A model generated the notes under the pieces. It searched no databases, was not told the DNA's origin, and saw nothing but the letters and a program-made list of their open reading frames with translations. The position numbers were made by a program, and so were the translations under genes. A stretch of DNA of 64,000 bases, taken from JAAZIN01 sp964464625. GTDB lineage: Bacteria; Bacillota; Dethiobacteria; DTU022. Below are positions 49,677-59,404 of this stretch, piece after piece. The stretch is taken from NCBI GenBank assembly GCA_964464625.1, contig CAYXKD010000003.1, forward strand, positions 1-64,000, read 5' to 3'. How positions within the stretch are numbered: position 1 is the stretch's first letter; every line of letters starts with the position of its first letter.

Positions 49677-51857
49677 ATGTCTGTGCGGATGGAAGGGACA
49701 ACTTGTGCCCATGAAGCCACATCTACTGCCGCAGAAGGTAGTCAGGAACGGCTCAATGCATTGAGATCATTTTACCAAAAGGGAGAGGCTCTCTTCAGCG
49801 CGCCCAATATCCTGCTGGCGCTGGCGGGTTTCTTATTGGGCAGAGCCGAAATTCTTGGTGAAATTGCTCCTTTTGGAGCGGTGTTCTGGCTCATTGTATT
49901 GCGGGAAAAACCGAAGTATAGCTTCCTGGTGGCGGCGGCTGTCCTCGCAGGCCGGGCAACAACAGATGTTGGTGTTCCGGGAGCATTCATCCTCCTGGGG
50001 GCGATGGCGGTGGTCTGGTTCATGGAGGGCTTATTTCTCAAGATGTTCAAACGGAGGAGCCCCTTGCTGCCGGCAACCGCGGTGCTGGTAGCTTTGAGCC
50101 GGTTCTCTCTCCTGCTAAGCGCTCCCCAACTCCTGGATGCTCTCTTCCTGGCACTGGAGATGATCATGGGCTTCCTGGCAGCAGTGGTTATGCTGCCGGC
50201 GTTGCGCCCTATCGATTTTCTTCCGCGCAGCCGGGACAGACCGGTCGTGGAACAGGAAGAACTGCTTGCTCTTTTTCTCTTATTTTTTCTGGCCATGTTC
50301 GGCTTGAAAAATGTTTCCGCGGCAGGCTTATCCGTAGAAGCCGCCGTCTGTTACCTTTTTCTTTTGATTTCAGCCTACCTGTTGGGAGTAGGCTGGGGCG
50401 CCGCGATGGGAATAATTTCAGGGACAATACTGGGGTTGGGGAACCCCTACTTCTACCTTTATATAGGGTCCCTCTCCTTTAGCGGCTTTTGGACCGGGCT
50501 GCTTAAGCCCTTCGGCCGGTGGGGCTCTGCAGCAGGGTTTCTCTTCTCATTGCCGGTGCTTTTTCTGCTGGCCCCCGGGGAGACGCCGGGACTCTACTGG
50601 AGGGAAGGCCTGCTCTCCCTCGTTGTATTCCTGGCGATCCCGGCACAAAGGCTCCGCAAGCTGACTCTCCAGCTGCAGGGTCTGGGATTGGGGGAAAGTG
50701 AAAAAACGCAAGAAAAGACACGTCAGGCTGTTACCGGACGGATCCGGCACCTGGCAAAGCTGTTCAGTGAACTATCACTGGGCTTCGGGCAGACCACTGC
50801 GGCCAGGGAGAGCCGCGAAGAAGATGAGAGATCCTCACTGCTGGAGGATCTGATGAACCGCGTTTGCCGCTCCTGTTTGTTTCGGAGGCGCTGCTGGGAG
50901 AAGGACCTGCACAGCCATCACCGCCTGGTTCTCGACCTGTTGGAGCGCGCTGAAATAGAAGGGAAGGTGGTAATGGCTCATCTGCCTGCCACCTTTCGGG
51001 ACAGATGTCATCAGCCTGAAGTGCTGGTGGAGGCGATCAACAATCTGCAGGAGCTGATGGTGGTAAACCGGTTTTGGGAGCAAAAGGTTAGGGAGGGGAA
51101 GGAGCTGGTTTCGGGCCAGCTGCAAGGCCTTGCAGAAGTAATGCATGACCTGGCCCGTGAAGTCGAAGAAGACCGGTTTCCTCCCGGCGTGGGTGGGCAG
51201 GCACCCCTCTTCAACCTTGAGATCGGTCTGGCCCAGAAAGCGGGATGGAATCAGCAGGTCTGCGGAGATTATTACAGCCTCCTCGAGTTGGGTGTAAGGG
51301 AACAGGTGATTATCCTTAGCGACGGGATGGGCAATGGACCCCGCGCAGCGGCGGAAAGTAAGGCGACCATCGTCATGTTGGAACGCCTGCTGGAAGCGGG
51401 TTTCAACAAAGAGGTGGTGCTGCGCAGCGTCAACTCACTGCTGCAGCTGCGCAGGGGTGATGAAACATTTGCCACCGTGGACATGGCCCTCATTGACCTG
51501 GTCGAAGGAGAGCTGGAACTTTTGAAGATTGGAGCTGCTCCCAGCATGATCAAGCGGGAAAAGGAGGTGTTTGCCATAGGATCACCTTCGCTTCCGCTGG
51601 GAATCATCTCCAGGATGGAGGTTGAGAGCTATTTGGAAAAGCTCCAACCAAATGATCTGCTGGTACTGGTTACCGATGGGGCCGGTGCTCCTGATGGGGA
51701 GCTTTCATGGTTGGTTTCTTTTCTCCGCATGATGGAAAACAGTCCGCCGCAAATCGTGGCCGACCGGATTTTGGAAGAAGCGGCTCGCCGTTCCGGCGGC
51801 CCCTTGCGGGACGACTTGACGGTTGCCGCCTGCAGGCTCATAAGTCTGAAGCGGTAA
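49677..51857 (+). CDS. spoIIE: stage II sporulation protein E phosphatase
   Basis: Dephosphorylates SpoIIAA to activate sigma-F in the forespore. 726 aa: an N-terminal membrane domain with about ten hydrophobic segments (to about residue 320), a central regulatory region with a Cys cluster (VCRSCLFRRRCWEKD) and a PP2C domain (GDYYSLLELGVREQVIILSD, 20 residues, GMGNGPRAA, VTDGAGAPDG). Shorter than the Bacillus protein (about 827 aa). ATG 49677 is close to GGAGGAGG; GTG 49683 or ATG 49689 are possible. Confidence 0.95.
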   Translation: MSVRMEGTTCAHEATSTAAEGSQERLNALRSFYQKGEALFSAPNILLALAGFLLGRAEILGEIAPFGAVFWLIVLREKPKYSFLVAAAVLAGRATTDVGVPGAFILLGAMAVVWFMEGLFLKMFKRRSPLLPATAVLVALSRFSLLLSAPQLLDALFLALEMIMGFLAAVVMLPALRPIDFLPRSRDRPVVEQEELLALFLLFFLAMFGLKNVSAAGLSVEAAVCYLFLLISAYLLGVGWGAAMGIISGTILGLGNPYFYLYIGSLSFSGFWTGLLKPFGRWGSAAGFLFSLPVLFLLAPGETPGLYWREGLLSLVVFLAIPAQRLRKLTLQLQGLGLGESEKTQEKTRQAVTGRIRHLAKLFSELSLGFGQTTAARESREEDERSSLLEDLMNRVCRSCLFRRRCWEKDLHSHHRLVLDLLERAEIEGKVVMAHLPATFRDRCHQPEVLVEAINNLQELMVVNRFWEQKVREGKELVSGQLQGLAEVMHDLAREVEEDRFPPGVGGQAPLFNLEIGLAQKAGWNQQVCGDYYSLLELGVREQVIILSDGMGNGPRAAAESKATIVMLERLLEAGFNKEVVLRSVNSLLQLRRGDETFATVDMALIDLVEGELELLKIGAAPSMIKREKEVFAIGSPSLPLGIISRMEVESYLEKLQPNDLLVLVTDGAGAPDGELSWLVSFLRMMENSPPQIVADRILEEAARRSGGPLRDDLTVAACRLISLKR

Positions 51858-51888
51858 AGGGAAAAGAGGCTGCCGCCCGAATGAAATA

Positions 51889-51924
51889 AATGCAACCTTT
51901 GAACAGGGGTTCAAGGGTTGCATT
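51889..51924 (+). terminator. terminator of spoIIE
   Basis: AATGCAACCTTTGAAC and GTTCAAGGGTTGCATT form a 16-bp stem (one G-U) with a 4-nt loop, followed by TTATTT. Confidence 0.88.
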
Positions 51925-52248
51925 TTATTTATTTTATCCCCGCAGTCTATACTATGGTAAAATAATAAGTAGAAGAAACAGGAAGCCGGAAGTCAGAGGC
52001 AGGAAAAGCTGAGCGATCATTTCCTAGGGTGCGGCAAGATAAACTACAAAAAATAGGAATCATTTTTTGCAGGTTATATGTAGAGTTGCGGCGGTGTGCT
52101 GAGTAGCGCTGCTATCCAGTGTAAAAAACCTCGCCAATTGAATGTTTGAATGATGGTATGTAATTCCATTTTGTCCTGAGTGAAATAAAGGATCTCAGGA
52201 AAGTATGCTAACAGGAGGAGTGCAGCTGGAGGTAGCTGCGTATTAATT
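51925..52248. other. gene-free interval before tilS
   Basis: No coding sequence recognised. Near its end GCAGCT (52222-52227) and AGCTGC (52234-52239) enclose GGAGGT in a 6-nt loop, 15 bp before the tilS ATG, with another GGAGGAG at 52213-52219. The rest holds no promoter or RNA I can name. Confidence 0.5.
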
Positions 52249-53676
52249 ATGCTTGTTGAAAAGGTAGCCCGCTATGTCGAACAGCACAGTCTTATTCAGG
52301 AGGGCGACCGCTTGCTTGTTGCTGTTTCGGGGGGGCCTGATTCGCTCTGTATGCTTCATATTTTGCGCGCCCTGGCGCCTCGCTACAGGCTGACCCTTGT
52401 TGTTGCTCATCTTGACCACTGCATCAGGCCTGAAGCAAGAGAGGAGGCTGAGGCAGTGAGTGCTCTGGCTGCCCACTGGTCGTTGCCTTTTGAAGGGGCC
52501 GCTATCGATGTACCCGCCTTTCGTAAGGGCCGTAGATTTTCAGCTTCGGAAGCCTCACGAGTTGTCCGCTTTCAGTTTTTGACGAAGGCGGCTAAAAAAC
52601 ATGGAACCCGCAAAATCGCCCTGGGACAGCAGCTGGACGATCAGGCGGAGACGGTGCTTTTTAACCTGCTCAGGGGTACCGGGCCAGGTGGGCTTGCCGG
52701 GATCCTGCCGAAGCGAACGTTTGGTCCGGTGGAGCTGATCCGCCCCCTGCTGTGTATTTCGCGGCGGGAAATTGAGTGCTACTGCCGGGATCAGGGTCTA
52801 AAGCCTGCCCTGGATGCAAGCAACCTGAAGACCGACTATACTCGCAACCGGATCCGCCTGGAATTGATTCCCTACCTGGAGGAGAGATACAATCACAATT
52901 TGAAACCCTCTCTGGCACAATTGGCCTCCATGATTGCAGCAGACCGTGCCTACCTTGAAGCAAAGACGAAAGAAATGTTTGCGCAGGTAACTCGCAGGGA
53001 AAAGGATAAACTGATTCTGGATAGGGATGTTTTCAACTCTCTACATCCATCGCTGCGCGGACGTGTCGCTTACCGTGCGCTTCTGCAATTTGTTCCGGGA
53101 AGAAGAATCGGCAGGCGACAGGTTGAACAGATAGTGGACCTGGCACAGAAGTCCGGCCCGTCGCAGGAATTGTCCCTGCCGGGCAGCGCCCGGGCGTTTC
53201 GTTCTTACGGACATTTAATCCTGACAACGGCAAAGCCGGCAAAAAAAGGGGGTTTTTCTGATAGGCCTATGCATATCCCGGGGTGTACCCAGCTTCCCGG
53301 GGGATCTTTTCATGTGGAAGCCTCTTTTATAAATCCCGGCGAATTGAACTGGCCTCCGCTGCCGCAACAGGCCTATCTGGATTACAATTCTTTGCCCTCT
53401 CCCCTACTGCTTCGTTCACGCTGGCCCGGGGCACGATTTCACCCTCAGGGTGCGCCCGGTGCAAAAAAGTTAAAAGATTTTTTAATCGATCATAAGGTTC
53501 CACGGCATCGCAGAGACAACCACCCGCTGGTGACAGCAGGCGATAAGATAATCTGGGTGATGGGAATACGCATTGGCCACCCCTATCGTGTAACAGGCAA
53601 TACATCGAATGTACTGGTTCTGGAAATAAAAAAAACAATGCAGGGGAGGGGCTCCGTTGAAAAAGGAGAAACTTGA
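52249..53676 (+). CDS. tilS: tRNA(Ile)-lysidine synthase
   Basis: Converts C34 of tRNA-Ile2 to lysidine so that it reads AUA. The 475-aa protein has the PP-loop AVSGGPDSL (25-33), HLDHCIRPEA, GQQLDDQAETVLFNLLRGTG (20 residues) and a C-terminal domain with DFLIDHKVPRHRRD. The Shine-Dalgarno is distant; see the hairpin loop noted upstream. It overlaps hpt by 20 bp. Confidence 0.96.
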   Translation: MLVEKVARYVEQHSLIQEGDRLLVAVSGGPDSLCMLHILRALAPRYRLTLVVAHLDHCIRPEAREEAEAVSALAAHWSLPFEGAAIDVPAFRKGRRFSASEASRVVRFQFLTKAAKKHGTRKIALGQQLDDQAETVLFNLLRGTGPGGLAGILPKRTFGPVELIRPLLCISRREIECYCRDQGLKPALDASNLKTDYTRNRIRLELIPYLEERYNHNLKPSLAQLASMIAADRAYLEAKTKEMFAQVTRREKDKLILDRDVFNSLHPSLRGRVAYRALLQFVPGRRIGRRQVEQIVDLAQKSGPSQELSLPGSARAFRSYGHLILTTAKPAKKGGFSDRPMHIPGCTQLPGGSFHVEASFINPGELNWPPLPQQAYLDYNSLPSPLLLRSRWPGARFHPQGAPGAKKLKDFLIDHKVPRHRRDNHPLVTAGDKIIWVMGIRIGHPYRVTGNTSNVLVLEIKKTMQGRGSVEKGET

Positions 53677-54190
53677 AGTGCTTCTTGATGAGCAGGTCAT
53701 CGCCCGCCGGGTGGCTGAGCTGGCTGATCAGATTTCTGCTGAATACGAAGGAAAAAAATTGTTGCTTATATGTGTGCTGAAAGGCGCTGTAATTTTTACA
53801 AGCGATTTGATGCGGCGGTTAAAAATACCGGTAGAGATCGATTTTATTGCTGTTTCCAGTTATGGATCGGATACTGCTTCATCGGGCGTGGTCCGCATTC
53901 TCAAAGATCTTGAAAGCAGTATCAGAGGCAAAGATGTCCTCATTGTTGAGGATATCGTAGATACCGGGTTAACTTTAAACTATCTCCAAAAAAATCTACT
54001 TAGCCGGCAGCCGCGATCTCTTAAAGTAGTCACACTTCTTGATAAACCGGCCCGGCGTCAGGTGGAATTTATACCTGATTACTGCGGATTTGAAATTCCC
54101 GATCGCTTTGTGATCGGCTACGGCCTCGATTTTAACGAGGATTATCGCCAGCTGGAAGGAATATATGTTCTTGTTTCTGAGCCCTCATGA
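53657..54190 (+). CDS. hpt: hypoxanthine phosphoribosyltransferase
   Basis: Purine salvage from hypoxanthine/guanine and PRPP. 177 aa with the PRPP motif VLIVEDIVDTGLTL and the active-site VLKGAVIFTSDL loop. TTG 53657 follows GGGGAGGGG. The tilS-hpt-ftsH order is conserved in Firmicutes. Confidence 0.97.
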   Translation: MKKEKLEVLLDEQVIARRVAELADQISAEYEGKKLLLICVLKGAVIFTSDLMRRLKIPVEIDFIAVSSYGSDTASSGVVRILKDLESSIRGKDVLIVEDIVDTGLTLNYLQKNLLSRQPRSLKVVTLLDKPARRQVEFIPDYCGFEIPDRFVIGYGLDFNEDYRQLEGIYVLVSEPS

Positions 54191-54262
54191 CCCTTGTCCC
54201 TGCAGACAGGGTATCTAACCAAGGGTAGACAGACAAGCTGGCGGCAGCAAAAATTATCCGTG

Positions 54263-54291
54263 TTGCCTATGGATATACGGTATGTTAGAAT
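54263..54291 (+). promoter_or_regulatory. probable sigma-A promoter of ftsH
   Basis: TTGCCT (54263-54268), 17 bp, TAGAAT (54286-54291); moderate matches with ideal spacing. Confidence 0.5.
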
Positions 54292-54336
54292 AAAGAAGCA
54301 AAAATCTTGATCTTGCTGTGGGAGGAGGTTGGCAAG

Positions 54337-56304
54337 ATGCAGCTGTTTAGACGCCAGATACTATTCTATCTTATTATAGCTCTGCTCTTTTTCTTCGGAA
54401 TGAGGCTCCTGTACAACACCGGAACAGCTCCCGAGCAGATCTCTTATAATAATTTTATCGAGCAGGTTGAAACCAACAGGGTAAAAAAGGTTATTCTTTA
54501 TGGCGATGAGATCGAGGCTGAGCTGAAAGACGGCCGGGCCGTTGTTTCAACCCGTCCGGGCGATCACAACCTGAGCGATATTCTCCTGGAGAAAAATATT
54601 GAATATGAAACCAATCCCCCGCGGGGTCCCAGCTGGTGGCAGACCGCTCTTACCTATGCCATACCCTTCCTGCTGCTCATCGGACTTTTCTTCTTTTTTA
54701 TGCAACAGACACAGGGCGGTGGCAGCAAGGTGATGAACTTTGGTAAAAGCCGGGCCCGGCTTCACGAAGGTAATAGGAAAAAAGTTACTTTTAGTGATGT
54801 TGCAGGTGCTGATGAGGAGAAGGCTGAACTGGCAGAAGTGGTTGACTTTCTCGCTGATCCCCGTAAATATATCGAGCTGGGGGCACGCATACCGAAGGGG
54901 ATATTGCTGGTGGGACCTCCGGGGACAGGGAAAACCCTTCTAGCCCGTGCAGTGGCCGGCGAGGCGGGAGTGCCATTTTTTAGTATTAGCGGTTCCGATT
55001 TTGTGGAGATGTTTGTAGGAGTAGGAGCATCGCGGGTGCGCGATCTTTTTGAAAACGCAAAAAAGAGCTCACCCTGTATTGTCTTTATTGACGAAATTGA
55101 TGCGGTGGGACGGCAGCGAGGCGCCGGTCTGGGTGGAGGCCATGATGAACGTGAGCAGACTCTGAACCAGCTTCTGGTGGAGATGGATGGCTTTGATGTA
55201 AATGAAGGGATTATTATTCTGGCGGCGACAAACCGCCCGGATATTCTTGATCCCGCCTTGCTTCGTCCAGGTCGTTTTGACCGGGAAATAGCTGTGGGGG
55301 TGCCTGATGTAAGAGGGCGCGAAGAGATTCTGAAGGTGCATACCCGCAACAAGCCTCTTGCTGAGGGGATTAGCCTGCGGGATATTGCCCGGGCCACTCC
55401 CGGTTTTACCGGGGCCGACCTGGAGAACGTGGTCAATGAAGCAGCTCTTTTAACGGCGCGTACCGGTGGCAAGCGCGTAGGTAAAAAAGAGATCGAGGAA
55501 GCTGTTGAGCGGGTTATTGCAGGAACCCAGAAACGGAGCCGGGTGATCAGCGAATTTGAAAAGAAAATTGTTTCTTTCCACGAAGCGGGTCATGCCCTTG
55601 TAGGTTACCTGCTTCCGCATACCGATCCGGTGCATAAAGTTTCGATTATCCCCCGTGGGCGGGCTGGCGGATACACGCTCATGTTTCCTGAAGAAGATCG
55701 CTATTTCATGACCCGCTCCGAGCTCCTGGATCGTGTTACCACCTTGCTTGCTGGAAGGGTTGCGGAGAAACTGGTTCTCGACGAGATCAGCACAGGTGCA
55801 CAAAACGATCTGGAGAGAGCCACATCCATTGTCCGGCAAATGATTATGGAGTACGGCATGAGTGATTCATTGGGTCCGATTACCCTGGGCCATAAGCATG
55901 ATCAGGTCTTCCTGGGACGGGATATTGGCCGGGACCGCGATTATAGTGAAGAGATCGCCAAGGCAATCGATCATGAAATCCGCCGGACCATCGATCAATG
56001 CTACGAGCGGGCCAGAGAGATTCTGGAGGAAAACCGTGACAAGCTCGACCTGATTGCCCAGGCGCTTTTGGAAAAAGAAACCCTTGATGCCGGGGAGATT
56101 ACCGCTCTTGTTGAGGGAAGAAGCCTTGCTGAACTTGAAGCCGGCCGCCGTGAAAAAGAAAAGGCGGATGCGGCCAGAGCTGAAGGTGCTGTCCGCCCTG
56201 AACGCCGTGGTGAAACAAAATCACCGGGAAAAACCAAAGTACAACCCTGTACCTCTTTTCAGCAAAGTGAACCTGTCGACACACCGTCCGAAGAGCCCTC
56301 CTGA
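54337..56304 (+). CDS. ftsH: ATP-dependent zinc metalloprotease FtsH
   Basis: Membrane-bound AAA+ protease for quality control. From ATG 54337 (after GGGAGGAGG) 655 aa: two membrane spans (about 8-25 and 105-123), Walker A GPPGTGKT near 193, the SRH region and the zinc motif HEAGH near 415. The C-terminal 45 residues are highly charged and variable. A terminator follows directly. Confidence 0.98.
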   Translation: MQLFRRQILFYLIIALLFFFGMRLLYNTGTAPEQISYNNFIEQVETNRVKKVILYGDEIEAELKDGRAVVSTRPGDHNLSDILLEKNIEYETNPPRGPSWWQTALTYAIPFLLLIGLFFFFMQQTQGGGSKVMNFGKSRARLHEGNRKKVTFSDVAGADEEKAELAEVVDFLADPRKYIELGARIPKGILLVGPPGTGKTLLARAVAGEAGVPFFSISGSDFVEMFVGVGASRVRDLFENAKKSSPCIVFIDEIDAVGRQRGAGLGGGHDEREQTLNQLLVEMDGFDVNEGIIILAATNRPDILDPALLRPGRFDREIAVGVPDVRGREEILKVHTRNKPLAEGISLRDIARATPGFTGADLENVVNEAALLTARTGGKRVGKKEIEEAVERVIAGTQKRSRVISEFEKKIVSFHEAGHALVGYLLPHTDPVHKVSIIPRGRAGGYTLMFPEEDRYFMTRSELLDRVTTLLAGRVAEKLVLDEISTGAQNDLERATSIVRQMIMEYGMSDSLGPITLGHKHDQVFLGRDIGRDRDYSEEIAKAIDHEIRRTIDQCYERAREILEENRDKLDLIAQALLEKETLDAGEITALVEGRSLAELEAGRREKEKADAARAEGAVRPERRGETKSPGKTKVQPCTSFQQSEPVDTPSEEPS

Positions 56305-56313
56305 TGCCAATAA

Positions 56314-56343
56314 GGGGCTGCCCACCGGGGCAGCCTTTTTATT
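56314..56343 (+). terminator. terminator of ftsH
   Basis: GGGCTGCCC-ACC-GGGGCAGCC followed by TTTTTATTTT. Confidence 0.9.
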
Positions 56344-56371
56344 TTCACAAAAGAAAACAGGGGAAGGTGGT

Positions 56372-57319
56372 ATGCCTGTGGGTGGAATTACAGAAATAGA
56401 AGGGTTTAGTGTGGGTGTTTACACGGATAGGGAGGCAGCAACGGGAGTAACGGTCATCCTTGCCGAAGAAGGCGCCCGTGCTGCTGTGGATGTGCGGGGC
56501 TCTGCTCCCGGGACCAGGGAGACCGATCTTTTGCGGCCCTCGCAGCTTGTTGAGGAGGTTCAAGCGATCCTTTTGGCAGGTGGCAGCGCTTTCGGTCTTG
56601 ATGCTGCCAGTGGGGTAATGCGCTATCTTGAAGAGCGGGGCAGGGGCTATGTCACCGGTCCTCTTCGCGTACCTATTGTTCCGGCGGCAATTTTATTTGA
56701 TCTTTTTATCGGCGATATGAATATACGTCCAGATGCAGAAATGGGCTATCAGGCTTGCCTGAATGCCTCGGCAGGGCCGGTTCCGGAGGGTTCTGTGGGG
56801 GCTGGGACCGGGGCTACCGTAGGTAAAATCTACGGTCCGCTGCAGGCTGTTAAGTCAGGACAAGGAAGCAGCTCCAGACGTTGCGGCAATCTTATTGTCG
56901 CCGCATTGGTGGCGGTGAATGCTTTTGGCGATGTACTTGGCCGCGGCGGCGAACTGCTGGCCGGACCGCGCAACCCTGAAACAGGGGTTATGGAGCGCAC
57001 CGCTGAGCTGATGCAGGGAGGAAGCCTTTCCGGTTTTCCCGGAAATACCACCCTCGGAGTGGTAGCTACAAACGGCTGCTTTAGCAGGGAGGCACTTGGT
57101 AAAATTGCCCAGATGGCTCATAACGGGCTGGCCCGGTCGATTTGGCCGGTCCACACGATGTGGGATGGCGATATCATATTTAGCCTTTCACGGGGAGAGG
57201 TGGATGCTGATATCAGCCTGGCCGGGACCATGGCGGCGGAAGCGGTCTCCGCAGCTGTTGAAAGAGCTATTTTAACGGCTGCGTCTCTATGCGGTATCCC
57301 TTCGGCGGCGAAGCAATAA
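56372..57319 (+). CDS. P1-family (DmpA-like) peptidase
   Basis: Self-processing Ntn-type aminopeptidase family S58/P1. 315 aa; VDVRGSAPGTRETDLL, LLAGGSAFGLDAASGVMRYL (20 residues) and the self-cleavage segment NTTLGVVATNG near 228-238 are typical. GGGGAAGGTGG precedes ATG 56372. A longer frame starting inside ftsH is out of register with it and is not used. Physiological substrate unknown. Confidence 0.9.
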   Translation: MPVGGITEIEGFSVGVYTDREAATGVTVILAEEGARAAVDVRGSAPGTRETDLLRPSQLVEEVQAILLAGGSAFGLDAASGVMRYLEERGRGYVTGPLRVPIVPAAILFDLFIGDMNIRPDAEMGYQACLNASAGPVPEGSVGAGTGATVGKIYGPLQAVKSGQGSSSRRCGNLIVAALVAVNAFGDVLGRGGELLAGPRNPETGVMERTAELMQGGSLSGFPGNTTLGVVATNGCFSREALGKIAQMAHNGLARSIWPVHTMWDGDIIFSLSRGEVDADISLAGTMAAEAVSAAVERAILTAASLCGIPSAAKQ

Positions 57320-57453
57320 GTTTTTAAATAATTAAGTGAATGAAATAACTTGTGGCAGGAATTAAGGCGAACTTGTTGAATAGAATATTCATAATGCCGA
57401 TAAAGTAGGAGGTTAAGGCAAAAACCAATTAAAATTTAAAAGGAGGTTTTTCT

Positions 57454-59217
57454 ATGCCATTGGATCCGACCAAACATGCCGATTGGGAAATAGCCGAAGC
57501 GGCAGAGGCTACCATGAAAACAGTGTACCAGCTGCGTGATGAGCTGGGCCTGGAAGAGGAAGAACTGTTACCACATGGGCATTATGTAGCGAAGGTGGAC
57601 TACAAAAAGGTTCTGGAGAGGTTGAAGGATCGCCCTGACGGCAAGTATGTCAATGTTACAGCTATTACGCCCACACCTTTGGGCGAAGGAAAGTCGACCA
57701 CCACCATGGGCCTTGCCCAGGGGATGGGGAAGCGGGGCAAAAATGTTTTTGCCACAATTCGCCAGCCCTCCGGAGGGCCGACGATGAACGTGAAGGGTTC
57801 CGCCGCTGGCGGTGGGCTGTCGCAGTGTATTCCATTGACTCCCTTTTCCCTGGGGCTGACCGGTGATATCAATGCGGTGATGAACGCTCACAACCTGGCT
57901 ATGGTCGCGGTAACTTCGCGGTTACAGCATGAATTTAATGCGACGGATGCTTTTCTAGAGCGCAGGGGGTTGGAGCGGTTAAATATCGATCCCCGCAATG
58001 TTGAGATGAAATGGATCATCGATTTTTGCGCCCAGGCTCTGCGTAATATCATTATCGGCCTGGGTACCAGGAGAGACGGCCTGATGATGCAGTCAGGTTT
58101 TGCTATCGCTGTTTCCTCTGAAGTTATGGCGATTCTGGCTATGGCTAAAGATCTGGATGATATGCGCCAGCGCATGGGCCGCATTGTTGTCGCTTACGAT
58201 AAGCGCGGCAATCCCATCACCACCGAAGAGCTGGGCGTCGCCGGAGCAATGACCGCCTGGATGGTAGAGGCGATCAACCCGAACCTGATGCAGACTTTGG
58301 AGGGGCAGCCCACCTTTGTTCATGCCGGCCCCTTTGCCAACATCGCAGTTGGACAGTCCTCCATTATCGCTGACCGGGTGGCGTTGAAGCTCTCCGATTA
58401 TGTTCTCACTGAGTCGGGTTTTGCTGCCGATATCGGCTTTGAGAAATTTTGGAACATCAAATGCCGTGAATCGGGACTGACGCCGCATTGCGCGGTGATC
58501 GTGGCGACAATCAGGGCACTGAAGTGCCATGGAGGAGCGCCGCTGCCGCTGCCGGGACAGCCCCTTGATCCTGCTTACAATGAAGAGCAGCTGGAATGGG
58601 TGGAGGCGGGCTGTGAAAACCTTATCCACCATGTCAACACAGTGAAAAAAGCAGGGATCAGCCCGGTGGTCTGTATCAATGCTTTCCACACTGATACCGA
58701 AAACGAGATCAAACTGGTCCGCCGCCTCGCCGAGGAGGCTGGAGCCCGTGTTGCTCTTTCGAAGCACTGGCAATTTGGCGGTGAAGGAGCACTTGAACTG
58801 GCTGATGCGGTTATCGAAGCCTGCGACGAGCCCAGCAACTTCCGCTTCCTTTACGAGCTGGAGACCCCGTTGCGCGAGCGCATTGATCTCATTGCCAGGG
58901 AAGTTTACGGCGCCGATGGAGTGGAGTATTCTCCCGAGGCCCTGGAGAAGGCAAAGCGGATGGAGAAGGATCCCGCTATGCAGAAGCTGGGCACCTGCAT
59001 GGTCAAGACCCACCTCAGCCTTTCTGACGATCCCTTGATCAAGGGTGTGCCCAAGGGATGGAAGCTTTACATCAGAGATATCCTTACTTACGGTGGGGCC
59101 GGTTTTGTTGTTCCTGTGGCCGGAGCAATCTCGCTCATGCCCGGTACTGCGGCTAACCCTGCATTCATGAACGTTGATGTGGATGTGGAAACAGGCAAGG
59201 TTAAAGGGCTGTTTTAA
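57454..59217 (+). CDS. fhs: formate-tetrahydrofolate ligase
   Basis: ATP-dependent activation of formate to 10-formyl-THF, a key step of the Wood-Ljungdahl methyl branch or, in reverse, of C1 oxidation. The 587-aa protein has the P-loop TPLGEGKSTTTMGL and the long conserved run QPSGGPTMNVKGSAAGGG (18 residues). It is about 30 residues longer than usual, with extra N-terminal sequence. AAAAGGAGG precedes the ATG. Methyl groups entering from the corrinoid system could be oxidised through this pathway. Confidence 0.98.
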   Translation: MPLDPTKHADWEIAEAAEATMKTVYQLRDELGLEEEELLPHGHYVAKVDYKKVLERLKDRPDGKYVNVTAITPTPLGEGKSTTTMGLAQGMGKRGKNVFATIRQPSGGPTMNVKGSAAGGGLSQCIPLTPFSLGLTGDINAVMNAHNLAMVAVTSRLQHEFNATDAFLERRGLERLNIDPRNVEMKWIIDFCAQALRNIIIGLGTRRDGLMMQSGFAIAVSSEVMAILAMAKDLDDMRQRMGRIVVAYDKRGNPITTEELGVAGAMTAWMVEAINPNLMQTLEGQPTFVHAGPFANIAVGQSSIIADRVALKLSDYVLTESGFAADIGFEKFWNIKCRESGLTPHCAVIVATIRALKCHGGAPLPLPGQPLDPAYNEEQLEWVEAGCENLIHHVNTVKKAGISPVVCINAFHTDTENEIKLVRRLAEEAGARVALSKHWQFGGEGALELADAVIEACDEPSNFRFLYELETPLRERIDLIAREVYGADGVEYSPEALEKAKRMEKDPAMQKLGTCMVKTHLSLSDDPLIKGVPKGWKLYIRDILTYGGAGFVVPVAGAISLMPGTAANPAFMNVDVDVETGKVKGLF

Positions 59218-59250
59218 TAGGGAACTCTAGATCTGGCTTCTGAATTAAGT

Positions 59251-59283
59251 AGCGGGGTGTGCCCTATAAGGGCGCACCCCGCT
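59251..59283. terminator. bidirectional terminator between fhs and folK
   Basis: AGCGGGGTG(T)GCCCT and AGGGC(G)CACCCCGCT form a 15-bp stem with one mismatch and a 3-nt loop. It lies between two convergent genes. Confidence 0.75.
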
Positions 59284-59404
59284 TAACTTTGCCTGGAAAG
59301 TTTAAGAGGTCATCTTGAAAAGAGTGGAAACGGTTCTCCTGTTTTCTTCCTTGTCTGATGACGGCGCTTCTGCTCCCTCTCTTCTCTCCCACCTGGAGCT
59401 TCCA

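Noticed and set aside
56054..56371. Upstream part of the frame that contains the P1 peptidase
   Set aside because: It lies inside ftsH in another frame and has no peptidase similarity; the ATG at 56372 has a good ribosome binding site.
58093..59013. 306-codon open frame antisense to fhs
   Set aside because: It mirrors the fhs coding frame, has no recognisable motif and no ribosome binding site; the same applies to long antisense frames over glmU (33772-34548) and ftsH (54762-55472).
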